DNA of 43,174 nt from Flexilinea sp. (GCA_026645735.1 JAPKMT010000028.1:1-43174), one strand, 5' to 3'; shown: positions 25,938 to 35,241, counted from the first letter of the stretch. Program-made: numbers and translations. The notes: generated from the sequence alone by a model not told the origin.

Positions 25938-28121
25938 ATGAAACAACTCCTGCAAAACATGAAAAATGGTACAACAGAAGTGAAAGAAATCCCAATTCCT
26001 CGTCCTGCGAAAGGAATGGCATTGGTTCAGACAGCTTATTCGCTGGTTTCAGCCGGCACTGAAAAAACGCTCGTCGAGTTTGCCGAGAAAAATATTTTTG
26101 AGAAAGCAGCATCAAGACCGGATTTGGTGAAACAGGTGATTGACAAAGCCAAACGGGAAGGAGCTCTGACTACTTTTGAAAGTGCTTTCCATCGGTTGGA
26201 TCAACCGATGTATCCCGGATATTCATCTTCCGGAACAATCATCGCTTTAGGTGATGACATGACCGGATTTCAGGTTGGGGATCGGGTAGCTTGCGGAGGC
26301 GGGAAATATGCAGTTCATGCGGAGTATTGTACAATTCCCAGGAATCTGCTCGTAAAGATCCCTGCAGATGTTCATTTCGAAGAAGCTGCTTTTGCCACAC
26401 TTGGAGCTGTTGCCATGCATGGCTTTCGTTTGGCTTCTCCCCAATTGAATGAAACCGTTTTAGTGATCGGATTAGGTTTATTAGGCTTGATGGCAATCCA
26501 GGCTGCGCTGGCTGCGGGTTGTCATGTTCTAGGACTGGATATTTCGCAAGATCGCGTCAAACTAGCCAAAGATTTGGGAGCGGAAGCCTGTTTACGCACG
26601 GAAATCGAATCATTCTCAAATACCTTCACAAAAAATCGGGGATTCGATCATGTCTTGATTTGCGCCGGGAGCAAAGATAATGATTCGATTGAATTAGCAG
26701 GGCAAATGTGCCGGGATCGTGGAAATGTAATTGCCATCGGTGCAGTGGGTCTTGAAATTCCACGCAAACTTTATTATGAAAAAGAGATCAATTTTCGAGT
26801 CTCACGATCTTACGGACCAGGTCGCTACGATACAGAATATGAAGAAAAAGGACATGATTACCCGATCGGTTTTGTCCGATGGACAGAAGGCCGCAACATG
26901 GAGAGTTTTATCGATCTCATTGCCTGCGGAAAGATGAATGTCAGAAAACTGATCACACATCTAATCCCCATTGAAGAAGGTCAAAGGGCTTATGAGCTCA
27001 TTACAGGAAAAAGCGGGGAATCTTTTCTGGGTGTTTTACTCGAGTATCAAAACAGTTTTGAAGCGTACAAACAGGATGAACCGGTACAAATCGCAAAAAC
27101 AAGTCATCCACTGGCAGTTACCGTAGGGGTTTTGGGTGCAGGAAATTATGCAACAACAACATTTTTACCTGCGCTCAAGAAATGCACAAAACCGATCAGT
27201 TTGCTCAGCATTGCATCCGGTAGCGGCAGCAGCGCCCGTCATGCTGCGGAAAAATTCGGTTTTGAAAAAGTAGATACCTCTGGTAATGCGATTCTGGATG
27301 ATCCGGCAATTAATACTATCGTCCTCCTGACCCGGCATCATCTGCATGGCACTCAAGTGCTGCGAGCAATTCAAAACGGGAAAAATGTTTACTGTGAAAA
27401 ACCCCTGGCTTTAACAATTGAAGAACTTGAGGCTATATATCAGGCTGTTCAACGCAAATCAGATCCAATTTTAACTGTCGGATACAACCGGCGTTTTTCT
27501 CCGATGGGTAAGAAGTTATTCGAATTCTTCTCTGATTGTCAGGAACCAGTCGCGATGCATTATACGATCAATGCCGGTTATATCCCACCGAATCACTGGA
27601 CACAGGATCCTGCAATCGGCGGACGCAGAATCATCGGTGAATGCTGCCATTTTATTGATGTGCTGCAATTTATCTCACAATCGCATCCAACCAGTGTCTA
27701 TTCGATTGCACTGCCGGACAACGGACGCTATAACCAGGACAATGTAAGCCTCCAAATAAAATTTACGAATGGTTCTATTGGAACAATCAGTTATCTTGCA
27801 AATGGTGAAAAATCTTATCCGAAAGAACGATTGGAAGTATTTGGCGCTGGAAAAATTGCAGTTTTAGACGATTTCCGAACTCTTGAAACTTGGGACAAAG
27901 GCAATCATCATCGGATGAAATCCGTTCTGCGGCAGGATAAAGGACATGCAGCATCCTGGCAAATGTTCATCAACACCATCACAGATGGATCGGATTGGCC
28001 AATTCCAATGGAGGACCTTTTCTACACCACACTGGCGAGTTTTGCAGCGGTACATTCGATCCAGGAAAACGATGTAATTTCTATTCCCGATTTGAGTATT
28101 TTTAGCGAACGGGGAAATTAA
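25938..28121 (+). CDS. Fused zinc-type dehydrogenase (MDR) and Gfo/Idh/MocA oxidoreductase
   Basis: 727-aa two-domain enzyme. Residues about 1-370 form an MDR alcohol-dehydrogenase-like domain with Rossmann motif VLVIGLGLLGLMAIQAA (from about 173). From about 392 a Gfo/Idh/MocA domain begins with VGVLGAGNYATTTFLPAL, followed by YCEKPLAL (from about 485) and HWTQDPAIGGRRIIGECCHF. This 'bi-domain oxidoreductase' is often found beside heparinase II/III-type proteins in polysaccharide loci, exactly as here. It presumably oxidises or epimerises a nucleotide sugar or uronate, but the substrate is not readable. AAGGAG at 25927-25932 favours the ATG at 25938; an earlier in-frame ATG at 25917 lacks a site. 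Confidence 0.9.
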   Translation: MKQLLQNMKNGTTEVKEIPIPRPAKGMALVQTAYSLVSAGTEKTLVEFAEKNIFEKAASRPDLVKQVIDKAKREGALTTFESAFHRLDQPMYPGYSSSGTIIALGDDMTGFQVGDRVACGGGKYAVHAEYCTIPRNLLVKIPADVHFEEAAFATLGAVAMHGFRLASPQLNETVLVIGLGLLGLMAIQAALAAGCHVLGLDISQDRVKLAKDLGAEACLRTEIESFSNTFTKNRGFDHVLICAGSKDNDSIELAGQMCRDRGNVIAIGAVGLEIPRKLYYEKEINFRVSRSYGPGRYDTEYEEKGHDYPIGFVRWTEGRNMESFIDLIACGKMNVRKLITHLIPIEEGQRAYELITGKSGESFLGVLLEYQNSFEAYKQDEPVQIAKTSHPLAVTVGVLGAGNYATTTFLPALKKCTKPISLLSIASGSGSSARHAAEKFGFEKVDTSGNAILDDPAINTIVLLTRHHLHGTQVLRAIQNGKNVYCEKPLALTIEELEAIYQAVQRKSDPILTVGYNRRFSPMGKKLFEFFSDCQEPVAMHYTINAGYIPPNHWTQDPAIGGRRIIGECCHFIDVLQFISQSHPTSVYSIALPDNGRYNQDNVSLQIKFTNGSIGTISYLANGEKSYPKERLEVFGAGKIAVLDDFRTLETWDKGNHHRMKSVLRQDKGHAASWQMFINTITDGSDWPIPMEDLFYTTLASFAAVHSIQENDVISIPDLSIFSERGN

Positions 28122-28134
28122 ATACTTCATTTCA

Positions 28135-30063
28135 ATGCAAAAAATTGTTCGTCTCCTTAAAATACTGCAGTCGCTGCAACCGTTTCAAACCTGGAATTAT
28201 TTCCTTTACAAGCTCCAACTGCAGTTTGGTATGTACCGAAAAGCGTTGCCTGTTTTCTCGGATTCTGAAATTGGCAGGTTTAAGCCATTGAATAATCCAT
28301 CGTCAGAACAGATTCTACCATTTTTACTCGCTGATTCAATTAACGTTGAAGAAAATGCTCAAAAAATCCTATCAGGCAGATTCTTTCCCTTTTCGAAAGA
28401 CACAGAGGATTTTTTATTACTTAAGCCGCAAAATCCGGAGCTTCATTGGACGAAAATTCATCCCGCGGAAAAAGATGATATAAAACAAATTTGGGAACCA
28501 GCCCGATTCTCATGGATGTACTCTCTGGTTCGGGCTTGGATGGTTTCAAAGAATCCGGTTTATCAGGACTATTTTTGGAAACAGATTCATGTTTTTTATG
28601 ATCAGAATCCGGTCTATTTTGGGGAAAACTGGCTATCAGCCCAAGAGTCGGCTATGCGAATCATCACGCTATCTTTCTGTGCAGGATTTTTTTTGCAACT
28701 GACATTAGGGGATGATAAGAATCTTAAGATTCTGAAAAGAATAATTTACGAACATGCCTGCCGCATCCCACCGACGTTGTGCTACGCACGAGCGCAAAAC
28801 AATAATCATTGGTTAAGCGACGCTGCCGGTCTTATGACAGCAGCCTGTGTTCTGTCGGAAGCAAGACAATCGGATCAATGGTTTAATCTTGGCTGGAAAG
28901 AATTCCAGAAAGCACTACAGCATCAGATCTTACCCGATGGTATGTTTATTCAATACAGCACGAACTATCACCGTCTGATGCTTGCGTTAGTTCTTTGGGT
29001 AAACCAGCTTCTCGCTCTGAAAAAAATCGACTGGCCGGTAGTTCTTAAACAAAAAATCATCCGATCAATTCTTTGGTTATCAAACCATATTGATTTCATC
29101 AGTGGATGCGCGTGTAATATCGGCCATAATGATGGATCAAATCTATTCCCGCTTGGCGGAGATTATCAGGATTTTCGTCCGGTACTTCAAGCGCTCAGCA
29201 AGCTGTTTCTGGGAAAAACGATTTTCTCACCCGGTCCTTATGATGAATTGCGCTGCTGGTTTGTTGATCAACCGCTTTCAGCCGCTTCAGCCGAAAACTC
29301 TGGAAAAACCCAATCATATCTCAATGAAACAGTTTTACGTATCGGGAATGATCACGATTGGGCTTTGATGCAGGTTTCCGGATTTTTGAGCCGTCCAGCA
29401 CATGATGATCAGTTAAATATCCATATCTTCCGCAATGGGAATTATCTTGCTCTCGATGCAGGAACTTACCGCTATAACAGCCTTCCTCCATGGAACAACG
29501 GATTAAAAACTGCTTTTGTCCATAATTCATTGCTAATCAATCAAATCGAACCTATGAGCGATGCAGGCAAATTCCTCTGGCTGGATTGGGACCAGGCAAG
29601 AATCCTCAGAAAATCTGATTTGTCTGTCGAAGCAGAACACTTTGCATATAAAAAAATTGGGCTGAAACACACCAGAATACTCGAAAGAGATGAAGGCTGG
29701 ACAGTCACAGATCAAGTTCTTCCAATCAATTCTCCAACAATCATAGAATACAATTTCCGGCTCCACTGGCTACTGAAGGACCTTGATTTTAAGATACAGG
29801 AGGGTGATTATGGATGGGACATGATCACCCAGGAATTCATTATCAGTGTCAGAAGTGCTGCATCGCCCATGAAAATCTTTGTCATTCGGGCAGGCGTAAT
29901 TCTTCACGCTTCAGGTGTTCCACTTGATAATGAATCGATTCAGGCGATTTCAGGTTGGTTTTCAAAGACTTATGATGAACGGATCCCGGCATTATCCCTG
30001 GTTATCACCACCAGATCGAAAGCGCCGTTCACGATTCAAACCAAATGGCGTTTTCCACAATAA
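28135..30063 (+). CDS. Heparinase II/III-family polysaccharide lyase-like protein
   Basis: 642 aa. An N-terminal alpha/alpha barrel includes QNNNHWLSDAAGLMTAACVL (near residue 222) and QYSTNYHRLMLAL, which carry the Asn/His/Tyr residues of this fold. A C-terminal beta domain begins near AHDDQLNIHIFRNGNYLALDAGTYRY, the heparinase II/III C-terminal signature. There is no signal peptide, so a cytoplasmic or peripheral role in glycan assembly or turnover is more likely than scavenging. It lies 13 bases after the fused dehydrogenase, a recurrent pairing in capsule and exopolysaccharide clusters. No good Shine-Dalgarno sequence is seen, consistent with coupling. Confidence 0.87.
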   Translation: MQKIVRLLKILQSLQPFQTWNYFLYKLQLQFGMYRKALPVFSDSEIGRFKPLNNPSSEQILPFLLADSINVEENAQKILSGRFFPFSKDTEDFLLLKPQNPELHWTKIHPAEKDDIKQIWEPARFSWMYSLVRAWMVSKNPVYQDYFWKQIHVFYDQNPVYFGENWLSAQESAMRIITLSFCAGFFLQLTLGDDKNLKILKRIIYEHACRIPPTLCYARAQNNNHWLSDAAGLMTAACVLSEARQSDQWFNLGWKEFQKALQHQILPDGMFIQYSTNYHRLMLALVLWVNQLLALKKIDWPVVLKQKIIRSILWLSNHIDFISGCACNIGHNDGSNLFPLGGDYQDFRPVLQALSKLFLGKTIFSPGPYDELRCWFVDQPLSAASAENSGKTQSYLNETVLRIGNDHDWALMQVSGFLSRPAHDDQLNIHIFRNGNYLALDAGTYRYNSLPPWNNGLKTAFVHNSLLINQIEPMSDAGKFLWLDWDQARILRKSDLSVEAEHFAYKKIGLKHTRILERDEGWTVTDQVLPINSPTIIEYNFRLHWLLKDLDFKIQEGDYGWDMITQEFIISVRSAASPMKIFVIRAGVILHASGVPLDNESIQAISGWFSKTYDERIPALSLVITTRSKAPFTIQTKWRFPQ

Positions 30064-30191
30064 AGCTCCGTTCAGACGCAGAATCACTGAATATGAGGAA
30101 ATTTCTTTCTCTTCATTCTAAAAATCAGTCAATATTTAATAGGATTGATACATACAAAAAAACTAAGAGGGTTGAAAAATTATGAAAAATC

Positions 30192-30314
30192 CAGCGATTC
30201 GAAATATGGGGAGGATTATTTGTTGTTGTGTAATATTTACGCACTTCGCAATAACAACACAACAACAAGGTTTCTCTTTTTTCTCAAAAAGCGTATTCGA
30301 ATTTTGAATAACTG
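30192..30314 (-). repeat. Palindromic intergenic element PE4 (full length, minus orientation)
   Basis: 123 bp from CAGCGATTCGAAATATGGGG (30192-30211) to TTTTGAATAACTG (to 30314). The outer hairpin stem TTGTTGTTGTGT (30220-30231) pairs with ACACAACAACAA (30257-30268); the inner part is mismatched. The long arm is on the right (TTCTCTTTTTTCTCAAAAAG), so the element is reversed. It lies in the 358-base gap between the heparinase-like gene and the GT4 gene. Confidence 0.82.
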
Positions 30315-30421
30315 TGAAAAATCGCTTTTGATGTGCTGAAATTTCGAATATGGTATGATGACAGCCAACCGGCAGTGATAAAATAAAATTCGTCAAAAAC
30401 ACCACTTTCAAACAGGAAAAC

Positions 30422-31639
30422 ATGCATATTTTATTAATCCATCAGGCTTTTACAACAATCGGGAGTGCAGGAGGAACCAGGCATTATGAGATAGCCCGAT
30501 ATCTAGCGAAAAAGGGACACAAAATTACAGTGATTACAAGCCCGGTCAGTTATTTGACTGGCGAAAAAGAATCTGCCGGATATAACCCACTGGACAGGGC
30601 AATTTTAGATGAACAGATTCATATTCTTTACTGCTACACCAGTAAAGGAATGCACAAAGGTTTTTTTCCACGTTTATTTGCATTTTTTAGTTTCATGGTA
30701 TCTTCATTTTTTAAAGCTTTATCAGTCCCGGACGTGGACATTGTCTGGGGTACTTCGCCAAATTTGTTTCAAGGTTTCACTGCCTGGCTCAGCGCCAGAT
30801 GGAAGAATGTCGCTTTTTTATTTGAAATTCGCGATCTCTGGCCAGACTTTGCGATCGAATTAGGTATTCTTAAAAATCCATTTTTAATTTATTTTTCGAA
30901 GAAGCTTGAAAAATTCCTGTACCAACACGCAGATCAGTTGATTGTCAATTCGCCCGGTTTTATTCAGCCTATTCAGAAGATCAGCGGCAAAATTCCGGTA
31001 TTGATTGCCAATGGCTCCGACCCGGAGATGTTCCGCTCCTCCGATCAAGGAGAAGCTTTCCGTAAGCAATACAACCTGGAAAAATCATTTGTTGTGATGT
31101 ATTGTGGAGCACACGGTCCTGCCAATGATCTGGATGTTATTTTGGATGCAGCAGAAATCCTTCAGAACCGTTCGGATATAAAATTTGTGTTGGTTGGCAG
31201 CGGTAAAGACAAAAACACACTGATGGAAAATGCTGCACAAAGAAATTTGAAAAATGTGATATTCGCTCCGCCTTTTTCAAAAGAAAAAATTGCTAACGTG
31301 ATAGCGGCATCAAATGCCGGCCTGGCAATTTTAAAACCGATTCCTTTGTTTAAAACAACTTATCCGAATAAAGTTTTTGATACGATGGCAGCCAGGAAAC
31401 CAGTCCTGGTTCAAATCGATGGTGTGATTCGAGAACTTGTTGAAAGATACAATGCCGGTATTTTTGTCGAGCCGGGGAACCCATATGCATTGGCAGTTGC
31501 AGTACGTGCGTTGGCAGATGATCCGGAGCGATGCCAAAAAATGGGAATGAACGGATATCAGGCAATCTGCAAGGATTTTTCCCGTGAAAAATCAGCATAT
31601 TTGATCGAAAACATCCTGAAAACAATGAAGACCCGATAA
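30422..31639 (+). CDS. GT4-family glycosyltransferase (WbuB/WcaI-like)
   Basis: 405-aa cytosolic or membrane-associated retaining glycosyltransferase of the GT-B fold. The N-terminal domain starts MHILLIHQAF with GGTRHYEIARYLAKKGH and VITSP, as in WbuB-like enzymes of O-antigen and capsule loci. The C-terminal domain has ANGSDPEMF, MYCGAHGPANDLDVILDAA and a donor-site stretch ending ELVERYNAGIFVEPGN. AGGA eight bases before the ATG supports the start. It follows the dehydrogenase/heparinase pair and is probably part of the same polysaccharide pathway. Donor and acceptor are unknown. Confidence 0.92.
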   Translation: MHILLIHQAFTTIGSAGGTRHYEIARYLAKKGHKITVITSPVSYLTGEKESAGYNPLDRAILDEQIHILYCYTSKGMHKGFFPRLFAFFSFMVSSFFKALSVPDVDIVWGTSPNLFQGFTAWLSARWKNVAFLFEIRDLWPDFAIELGILKNPFLIYFSKKLEKFLYQHADQLIVNSPGFIQPIQKISGKIPVLIANGSDPEMFRSSDQGEAFRKQYNLEKSFVVMYCGAHGPANDLDVILDAAEILQNRSDIKFVLVGSGKDKNTLMENAAQRNLKNVIFAPPFSKEKIANVIAASNAGLAILKPIPLFKTTYPNKVFDTMAARKPVLVQIDGVIRELVERYNAGIFVEPGNPYALAVAVRALADDPERCQKMGMNGYQAICKDFSREKSAYLIENILKTMKTR

Positions 31640-31673
31640 GATTCAGATTTTTAGCATACGTATGCATGGTTCC

Positions 31674-31713
31674 CAGCGATTCGAAATATGGGGAGAATTA
31701 TTTCGAATCGCTG
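31674..31713. repeat. Palindromic element PE5 (40-bp internally deleted form)
   Basis: Only the two ends remain: CAGCGATTCGAAATA (31674-31688) and TATTTCGAATCGCTG (31699-31713), a perfect 15-bp inverted repeat around TGGGGAGAAT. The left half is the short-arm end (ATATGGGGAGAA). It shows that the termini can persist without the central hairpin. Confidence 0.82.
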
Positions 31714-31754
31714 TATCATTTAAAAAAAAATAGGATATATTTCCTGTGCTAAAA

Positions 31755-31783
31755 TTGACTTTATTTCTGAAAACTTTTTTATA
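31755..31783 (+). promoter_or_regulatory. Candidate promoter of the amino acid transporter
   Basis: TTGACT (31755-31760), a 17-bp spacer and TTTATA (31778-31783). This would give a leader of about 30 bases before the permease ATG. Confidence 0.5.
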
Positions 31784-31819
31784 AAAAAACGATTTTGAAA
31801 GTATCGGTACAGCAATCTT

Positions 31820-32653
31820 ATGTTCACAAAAAAAACAAAAAACGATGTCAACAATAAATGGCTGCAGATGAATCTCCCGCAAGTCGGAGAATTGTCAAAA
31901 ATCGATCCATGGTGGGGATTGGTTGTGCTTGTTCTGGCACTGATTATTCTGTTGGCAGTATCAAAACCTGATCCATATCAGCGAATCTTAAATTTCACCG
32001 AGGATGGAATCTTTGTCTCACTTGAAGTCACTGTTACATCCTTTATCCTGACGATGTTTTTCGGGTTGTTTGCCGGATTAGGGCGTGTCTCGAAACATAA
32101 AGCGGTTTATGGGCTGACATCGCTTTACATAGAGCTTGTACGTGGTGTACCGCTGCTTGTTCAACTGCTGGTCTGGTATTTTGCATTTCCTGCAATCGTT
32201 ATTAAAATTGGGGAGTCGCTAAATATTGAACCCCTGAAAAATTTCCTTGCCAATCCGGTTCTGATGGCGATCATCGGAATTTCTTTTTGCTATGCTGCTT
32301 ACATGGCTGAGATTGTCAGAGCCGGAATTGAATCACTTCCGACAGGACAGATGGAAGCTGCCCGGTCACTCGGTATGACAAAATGGCAATCCATGCGGTA
32401 TGTGATTCTTCCGCAAGCGTATCGGACAATTATGCCAGCAGTCGGCAATGAGTTTATATCTCTGTTAAAAGACTCATCCCTGGTTTCAGTGGTTGCTGTC
32501 GCAGATCTGACCCGCAGAGGCAGAGAATTTATGTCAAAGACTTTCCTCCCCATTGAAACATGGGCCATGGTAGCTTTGCTGTATTTGCTGATGACGCTGA
32601 TTTCTGCCCGTATTGTGAAAATCATTGAAAAGAAGACAAAGATGGAGAAGTAA
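31820..32653 (+). CDS. Polar amino acid ABC transporter permease
   Basis: 277-aa HisM/GlnP-family inner-membrane subunit with an N-terminal extension before the first span. The conserved EAA loop reads [28 protein letters not shown], in short segments [11 protein letters not shown] and [28 protein letters not shown] is the typical His/Gln/Arg-family signature. The ATPase gene follows after one base, so they form one operon. The solute-binding protein is probably the one encoded at 34427 on the opposite strand. Specificity is not proven; the neighbouring dimethylargininase points to arginine-like amino acids. An ATG at 31868 is an alternative start. Confidence 0.93.
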   Translation: MFTKKTKNDVNNKWLQMNLPQVGELSKIDPWWGLVVLVLALIILLAVSKPDPYQRILNFTEDGIFVSLEVTVTSFILTMFFGLFAGLGRVSKHKAVYGLTSLYIELVRGVPLLVQLLVWYFAFPAIVIKIGESLNIEPLKNFLANPVLMAIIGISFCYAAYMAEIVRAGIESLPTGQMEAARSLGMTKWQSMRYVILPQAYRTIMPAVGNEFISLLKDSSLVSVVAVADLTRRGREFMSKTFLPIETWAMVALLYLLMTLISARIVKIIEKKTKMEK

Positions 32654-32654
32654 C

Positions 32655-33395
32655 ATGGAAGAAAAGCCAATCATTCAAATCAAAGATGTTCACAAATATT
32701 TCAGCGGAAACAGCATTCACGCTTTGAGAGGTGTTTCGCTCGACATTTATAAAGGCGAAGTCGTAATGATCATCGGTCCATCCGGATCCGGAAAATCCAC
32801 ACTTCTTCGCAGCATTAATAATTTGGAAGAAATTGATTTCGGGGACATTATTGTCGACGGCCTTTCAGTTGTCAATCATAAAGACATTAACAAACTGCGT
32901 ATGGAAGTCGGGATGGTTTTTCAACAATTCAATTTATTTCCTCATTTATCGGTTTTGAAAAACATCATGCTGGCGCAGGAAGTTGTTAGAAAACGTAATG
33001 TAAAAGAAGCTTTTAAGAATGCAATGATTCTATTGGATAAAGTCGGTATTCCTGATAAAGCAGAGGCGTTTCCTTCTCAACTTTCAGGTGGACAGCAGCA
33101 ACGTGTTGCAATTGCCAGAGCCCTGGCAATGAATCCAAAAATCATGTTATTCGATGAACCCACCAGTGCACTTGATCCAGAGATGATCCAGGAAGTACTG
33201 GAGGTCATGATTCAGCTCGCGAAAGAAGGAATGACCATGGTAGTTGTTTCCCACGAAATGGGATTTGCCAGAGCAGCTGCTGACCGTTGTATCCTGATGG
33301 ATGAAGGAAAAATTGTTGAAGAATCACCGAAAGATGAATTGTTCCGAAATCCGAAAGAAGAGCGAACCAAAGTATTTCTCAGTAAAATTTTATAA
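32655..33395 (+). CDS. Polar amino acid ABC transporter ATP-binding protein
   Basis: 246-aa GlnQ/HisP-family ATPase. Walker [10 protein letters not shown] is at residues 41-49, the Q-loop [10 protein letters not shown] follows, the ABC signature [15 protein letters not shown] starts at 143, Walker [15 protein letters not shown] starts near 163, and the switch His is in [14 protein letters not shown] at 32644-32647 inside the permease gene supports the ATG at 32655; the longer frame opening at 32625 is not needed. A terminator at 33414 separates it from the dimethylargininase gene. Confidence 0.96.
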   Translation: MEEKPIIQIKDVHKYFSGNSIHALRGVSLDIYKGEVVMIIGPSGSGKSTLLRSINNLEEIDFGDIIVDGLSVVNHKDINKLRMEVGMVFQQFNLFPHLSVLKNIMLAQEVVRKRNVKEAFKNAMILLDKVGIPDKAEAFPSQLSGGQQQRVAIARALAMNPKIMLFDEPTSALDPEMIQEVLEVMIQLAKEGMTMVVVSHEMGFARAAADRCILMDEGKIVEESPKDELFRNPKEERTKVFLSKIL

Positions 33396-33413
33396 ATGAG
33401 TAGCCGAATGACA

Positions 33414-33440
33414 CTCCGAAAAACCATTTTCGGAGAATTT
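33414..33440 (+). terminator. Terminator after the ABC permease-ATPase operon
   Basis: CTCCGAAAA (33414-33422), loop ACCA and TTTTCGGAG (33427-33435), then AATTTT. A perfect 9-bp stem with a short, imperfect T tract, so some read-through into ddaH is possible. Confidence 0.75.
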
Positions 33441-33482
33441 TAACATGCAACTTCAATACACATAATAAAGGAACTTCAATTC

Positions 33483-34277
33483 ATGGAACTTTTTGAACAG
33501 GCGATTGTAAGAACTCCTTGTGAGAATTTCGCGGATGGAATTACACCGGGAGTTTTGGGAAGAGCTGACACTGCCCTTGCCAGGGACCAACATAAAGCAT
33601 ATATTCGCGCTCTAGAACAATGCGGTTTAAGAGTCACTGTTTTAGAAGAAGACAATGAGCATCCGGATTCCTGTTTTGTGGAAGATCCAGCCATTGTCAC
33701 GGACCGAGTTGCTGTGATTGCTGATTTTCATGCTCCTTCTCGGAAAGGTGAAGAAAAGAAGATTCTTCCGTGGATTGAAAAACTATATGGAAAGAAAGTT
33801 GAGAAAATTCAGTATCCAGGTACTGTGGAAGGTGGAGACATCTGCCAGGTTGGAACACATTTTTACATCGGTCTGTCCCGACGCACAAATGATGAAGGCG
33901 CTCGCCAGCTGTCCGCAATCCTGAAAAAATACGGTTTCACCAGCAGTACGATCAGCATCCGGGACTATAAAACTGTCCTGCATTTAAAAACTGGTATGTC
34001 CTATCTGGGCGATCATACTTTCATCTCCATTCCACAAATAGCGAAGGATCCGGAATTGAAAAGTTACAACAGGATTGTGACGACCGAAGGAGAGGACTAC
34101 GCATCCAATTGTATCCGGATCAATGATTATGTAATCATCCCTCAGGGATTTGAGCGTACGATTAAACAGGTTGAAAAAGCAGGTTTTAAAACGATTCCGG
34201 TTCCAATGAGTGAATTTGAAAAACAGGATGGCGGATTGAGCTGTCTATCACTCCGAATTCCAAAAATAAATCTCTAA
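33483..34277 (+). CDS. ddaH: Dimethylargininase (N(G),N(G)-dimethylarginine dimethylaminohydrolase)
   Basis: 264-aa guanidino-group-modifying enzyme. Hydrolyses asymmetric dimethylarginine or monomethylarginine to citrulline plus the methylamine. Family blocks are HPDSCFVEDPAIVT (catalytic Asp region), TVEGGDI, VLHLKTGMSYLGDH (catalytic His167) and DGGLSCLSLR (nucleophile Cys254). The layout matches bacterial DDAH better than arginine deiminase, which is about 400 aa. AAAGGAA upstream fits the ATG. It sits between an amino acid ABC operon and a binding-protein gene, and its product citrulline is the substrate of ArgG encoded in this window. A salvage link is inferred. Confidence 0.9.
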   Translation: MELFEQAIVRTPCENFADGITPGVLGRADTALARDQHKAYIRALEQCGLRVTVLEEDNEHPDSCFVEDPAIVTDRVAVIADFHAPSRKGEEKKILPWIEKLYGKKVEKIQYPGTVEGGDICQVGTHFYIGLSRRTNDEGARQLSAILKKYGFTSSTISIRDYKTVLHLKTGMSYLGDHTFISIPQIAKDPELKSYNRIVTTEGEDYASNCIRINDYVIIPQGFERTIKQVEKAGFKTIPVPMSEFEKQDGGLSCLSLRIPKINL

Positions 34278-34334
34278 TAAGAAAAATGTCGGATACAATC
34301 CGGTTGATCCTAAACATTACAATTCAAATAAAGA

Positions 34335-34374
34335 AAAAGAGGTGTATCGGAATCTCGATATACCTCTCTTTTTG
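34335..34374. terminator. Bidirectional terminator between ddaH and the binding-protein gene
   Basis: The stem AGAGGTGTATCG pairs with CGATATACCTCT with one G-U wobble, with A5 on the left and T5 on the right, between convergent genes. Confidence 0.9.
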
Positions 34375-34426
34375 TTCTTGAAAGTTGAACTCGCCTGAAT
34401 TGATCCAGTTCATTTACTGAAAATGT

Positions 34427-35197
34427 TTACTCCACTACTGCGAAATATTTCTCAACCAGTTCATCAACCTTGCCGCTTTCCTGTAATTTCTTCAACGCAT
34501 CATTGAATTTCGCTTGAAGTTCAGTCTGTTTTTTGCAAAATGCAAAACCTAAATCCTCTGATGAATACAGATCGCCAACAGTCTGTAAACCACCCAGGGA
34601 ATTGACATACCCTTCGGCAACGGTGTTATCTGTCAAAACTGCATGAATTTGTTTGTTCTTGAGATCCATAAAGGCAAGATCAATGGTATCGTACCCCTTG
34701 TAAGTAATCAGGCCTTCTTCTTCCCATTCTTGAGCCATCAGAGCGCCGGTTGTCCCGGTCTGCGCACCAATTGTTTTCCCTTTGAAATCTTCTTTGTTTA
34801 CCAGACCGGTTACGCCTTCATTGATGGTCATAATCTGACCGACTGCGTAATAAGGATCAGAGAACAGCATCGTTCCTTTCCGCTCTTCCGTAATGGAAAT
34901 TCCTGAGGCACCGGCATCGTACTGGCATTGAGACAGACCTGCAATCACCGCATCAAAAGCAACATTGATGAATTCAATCTTGAGATCTTCTTCTTCAGCA
35001 ATTGCATTGACTAATTCAATATCAAACCCTGTCAATTCCTTAGATTCCTCGTCGACCATCTCAAATGGAGGCCAAGTCGCATCGGTTGCAATCCGAATGA
35101 CATCTTCAGATGCTGCTACGACAGGTTGAAAAAAAGCAAAACCACTACTGGCTGCAACAGCCAAAACAATAATTGCAATAATTATTCCCTTTTTCAT
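34427..35197 (-). CDS. Amino acid ABC transporter substrate-binding protein
   Basis: 256-aa family 3 solute-binding protein. An N-terminal signal peptide (IIAIIVLAVAASSGFAFF) ends near VVAAS, then RIATDATWPPFEMVDE, GFDIELVNAIAEE, GISITEERKGTMLFSDPYY and GKTIGAQTGTTG. It captures a polar amino acid outside the membrane for the permease-ATPase encoded at 31820-33395. There is no Cys near the cleavage site, so it is not a standard lipoprotein. GGGAG precedes the ATG. It converges with ddaH across a shared terminator. The ligand is not readable; Arg, methylarginine, Lys or Gln are all possible. Confidence 0.93.
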   Translation of the reverse strand: MKKGIIIAIIVLAVAASSGFAFFQPVVAASEDVIRIATDATWPPFEMVDEESKELTGFDIELVNAIAEEEDLKIEFINVAFDAVIAGLSQCQYDAGASGISITEERKGTMLFSDPYYAVGQIMTINEGVTGLVNKEDFKGKTIGAQTGTTGALMAQEWEEEGLITYKGYDTIDLAFMDLKNKQIHAVLTDNTVAEGYVNSLGGLQTVGDLYSSEDLGFAFCKKQTELQAKFNDALKKLQESGKVDELVEKYFAVVE

Positions 35198-35241
35198 GAT
35201 TGAATTCTCCCAAATGGATTTTATTTCGACAATTTTAGCAT

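Noticed and set aside
30163..30423. 86-aa minus-strand and 64-aa plus-strand ORFs in the heparinase-GT4 gap
   Set aside because: Both run through element PE4. They have no plausible start signals or recognisable protein.
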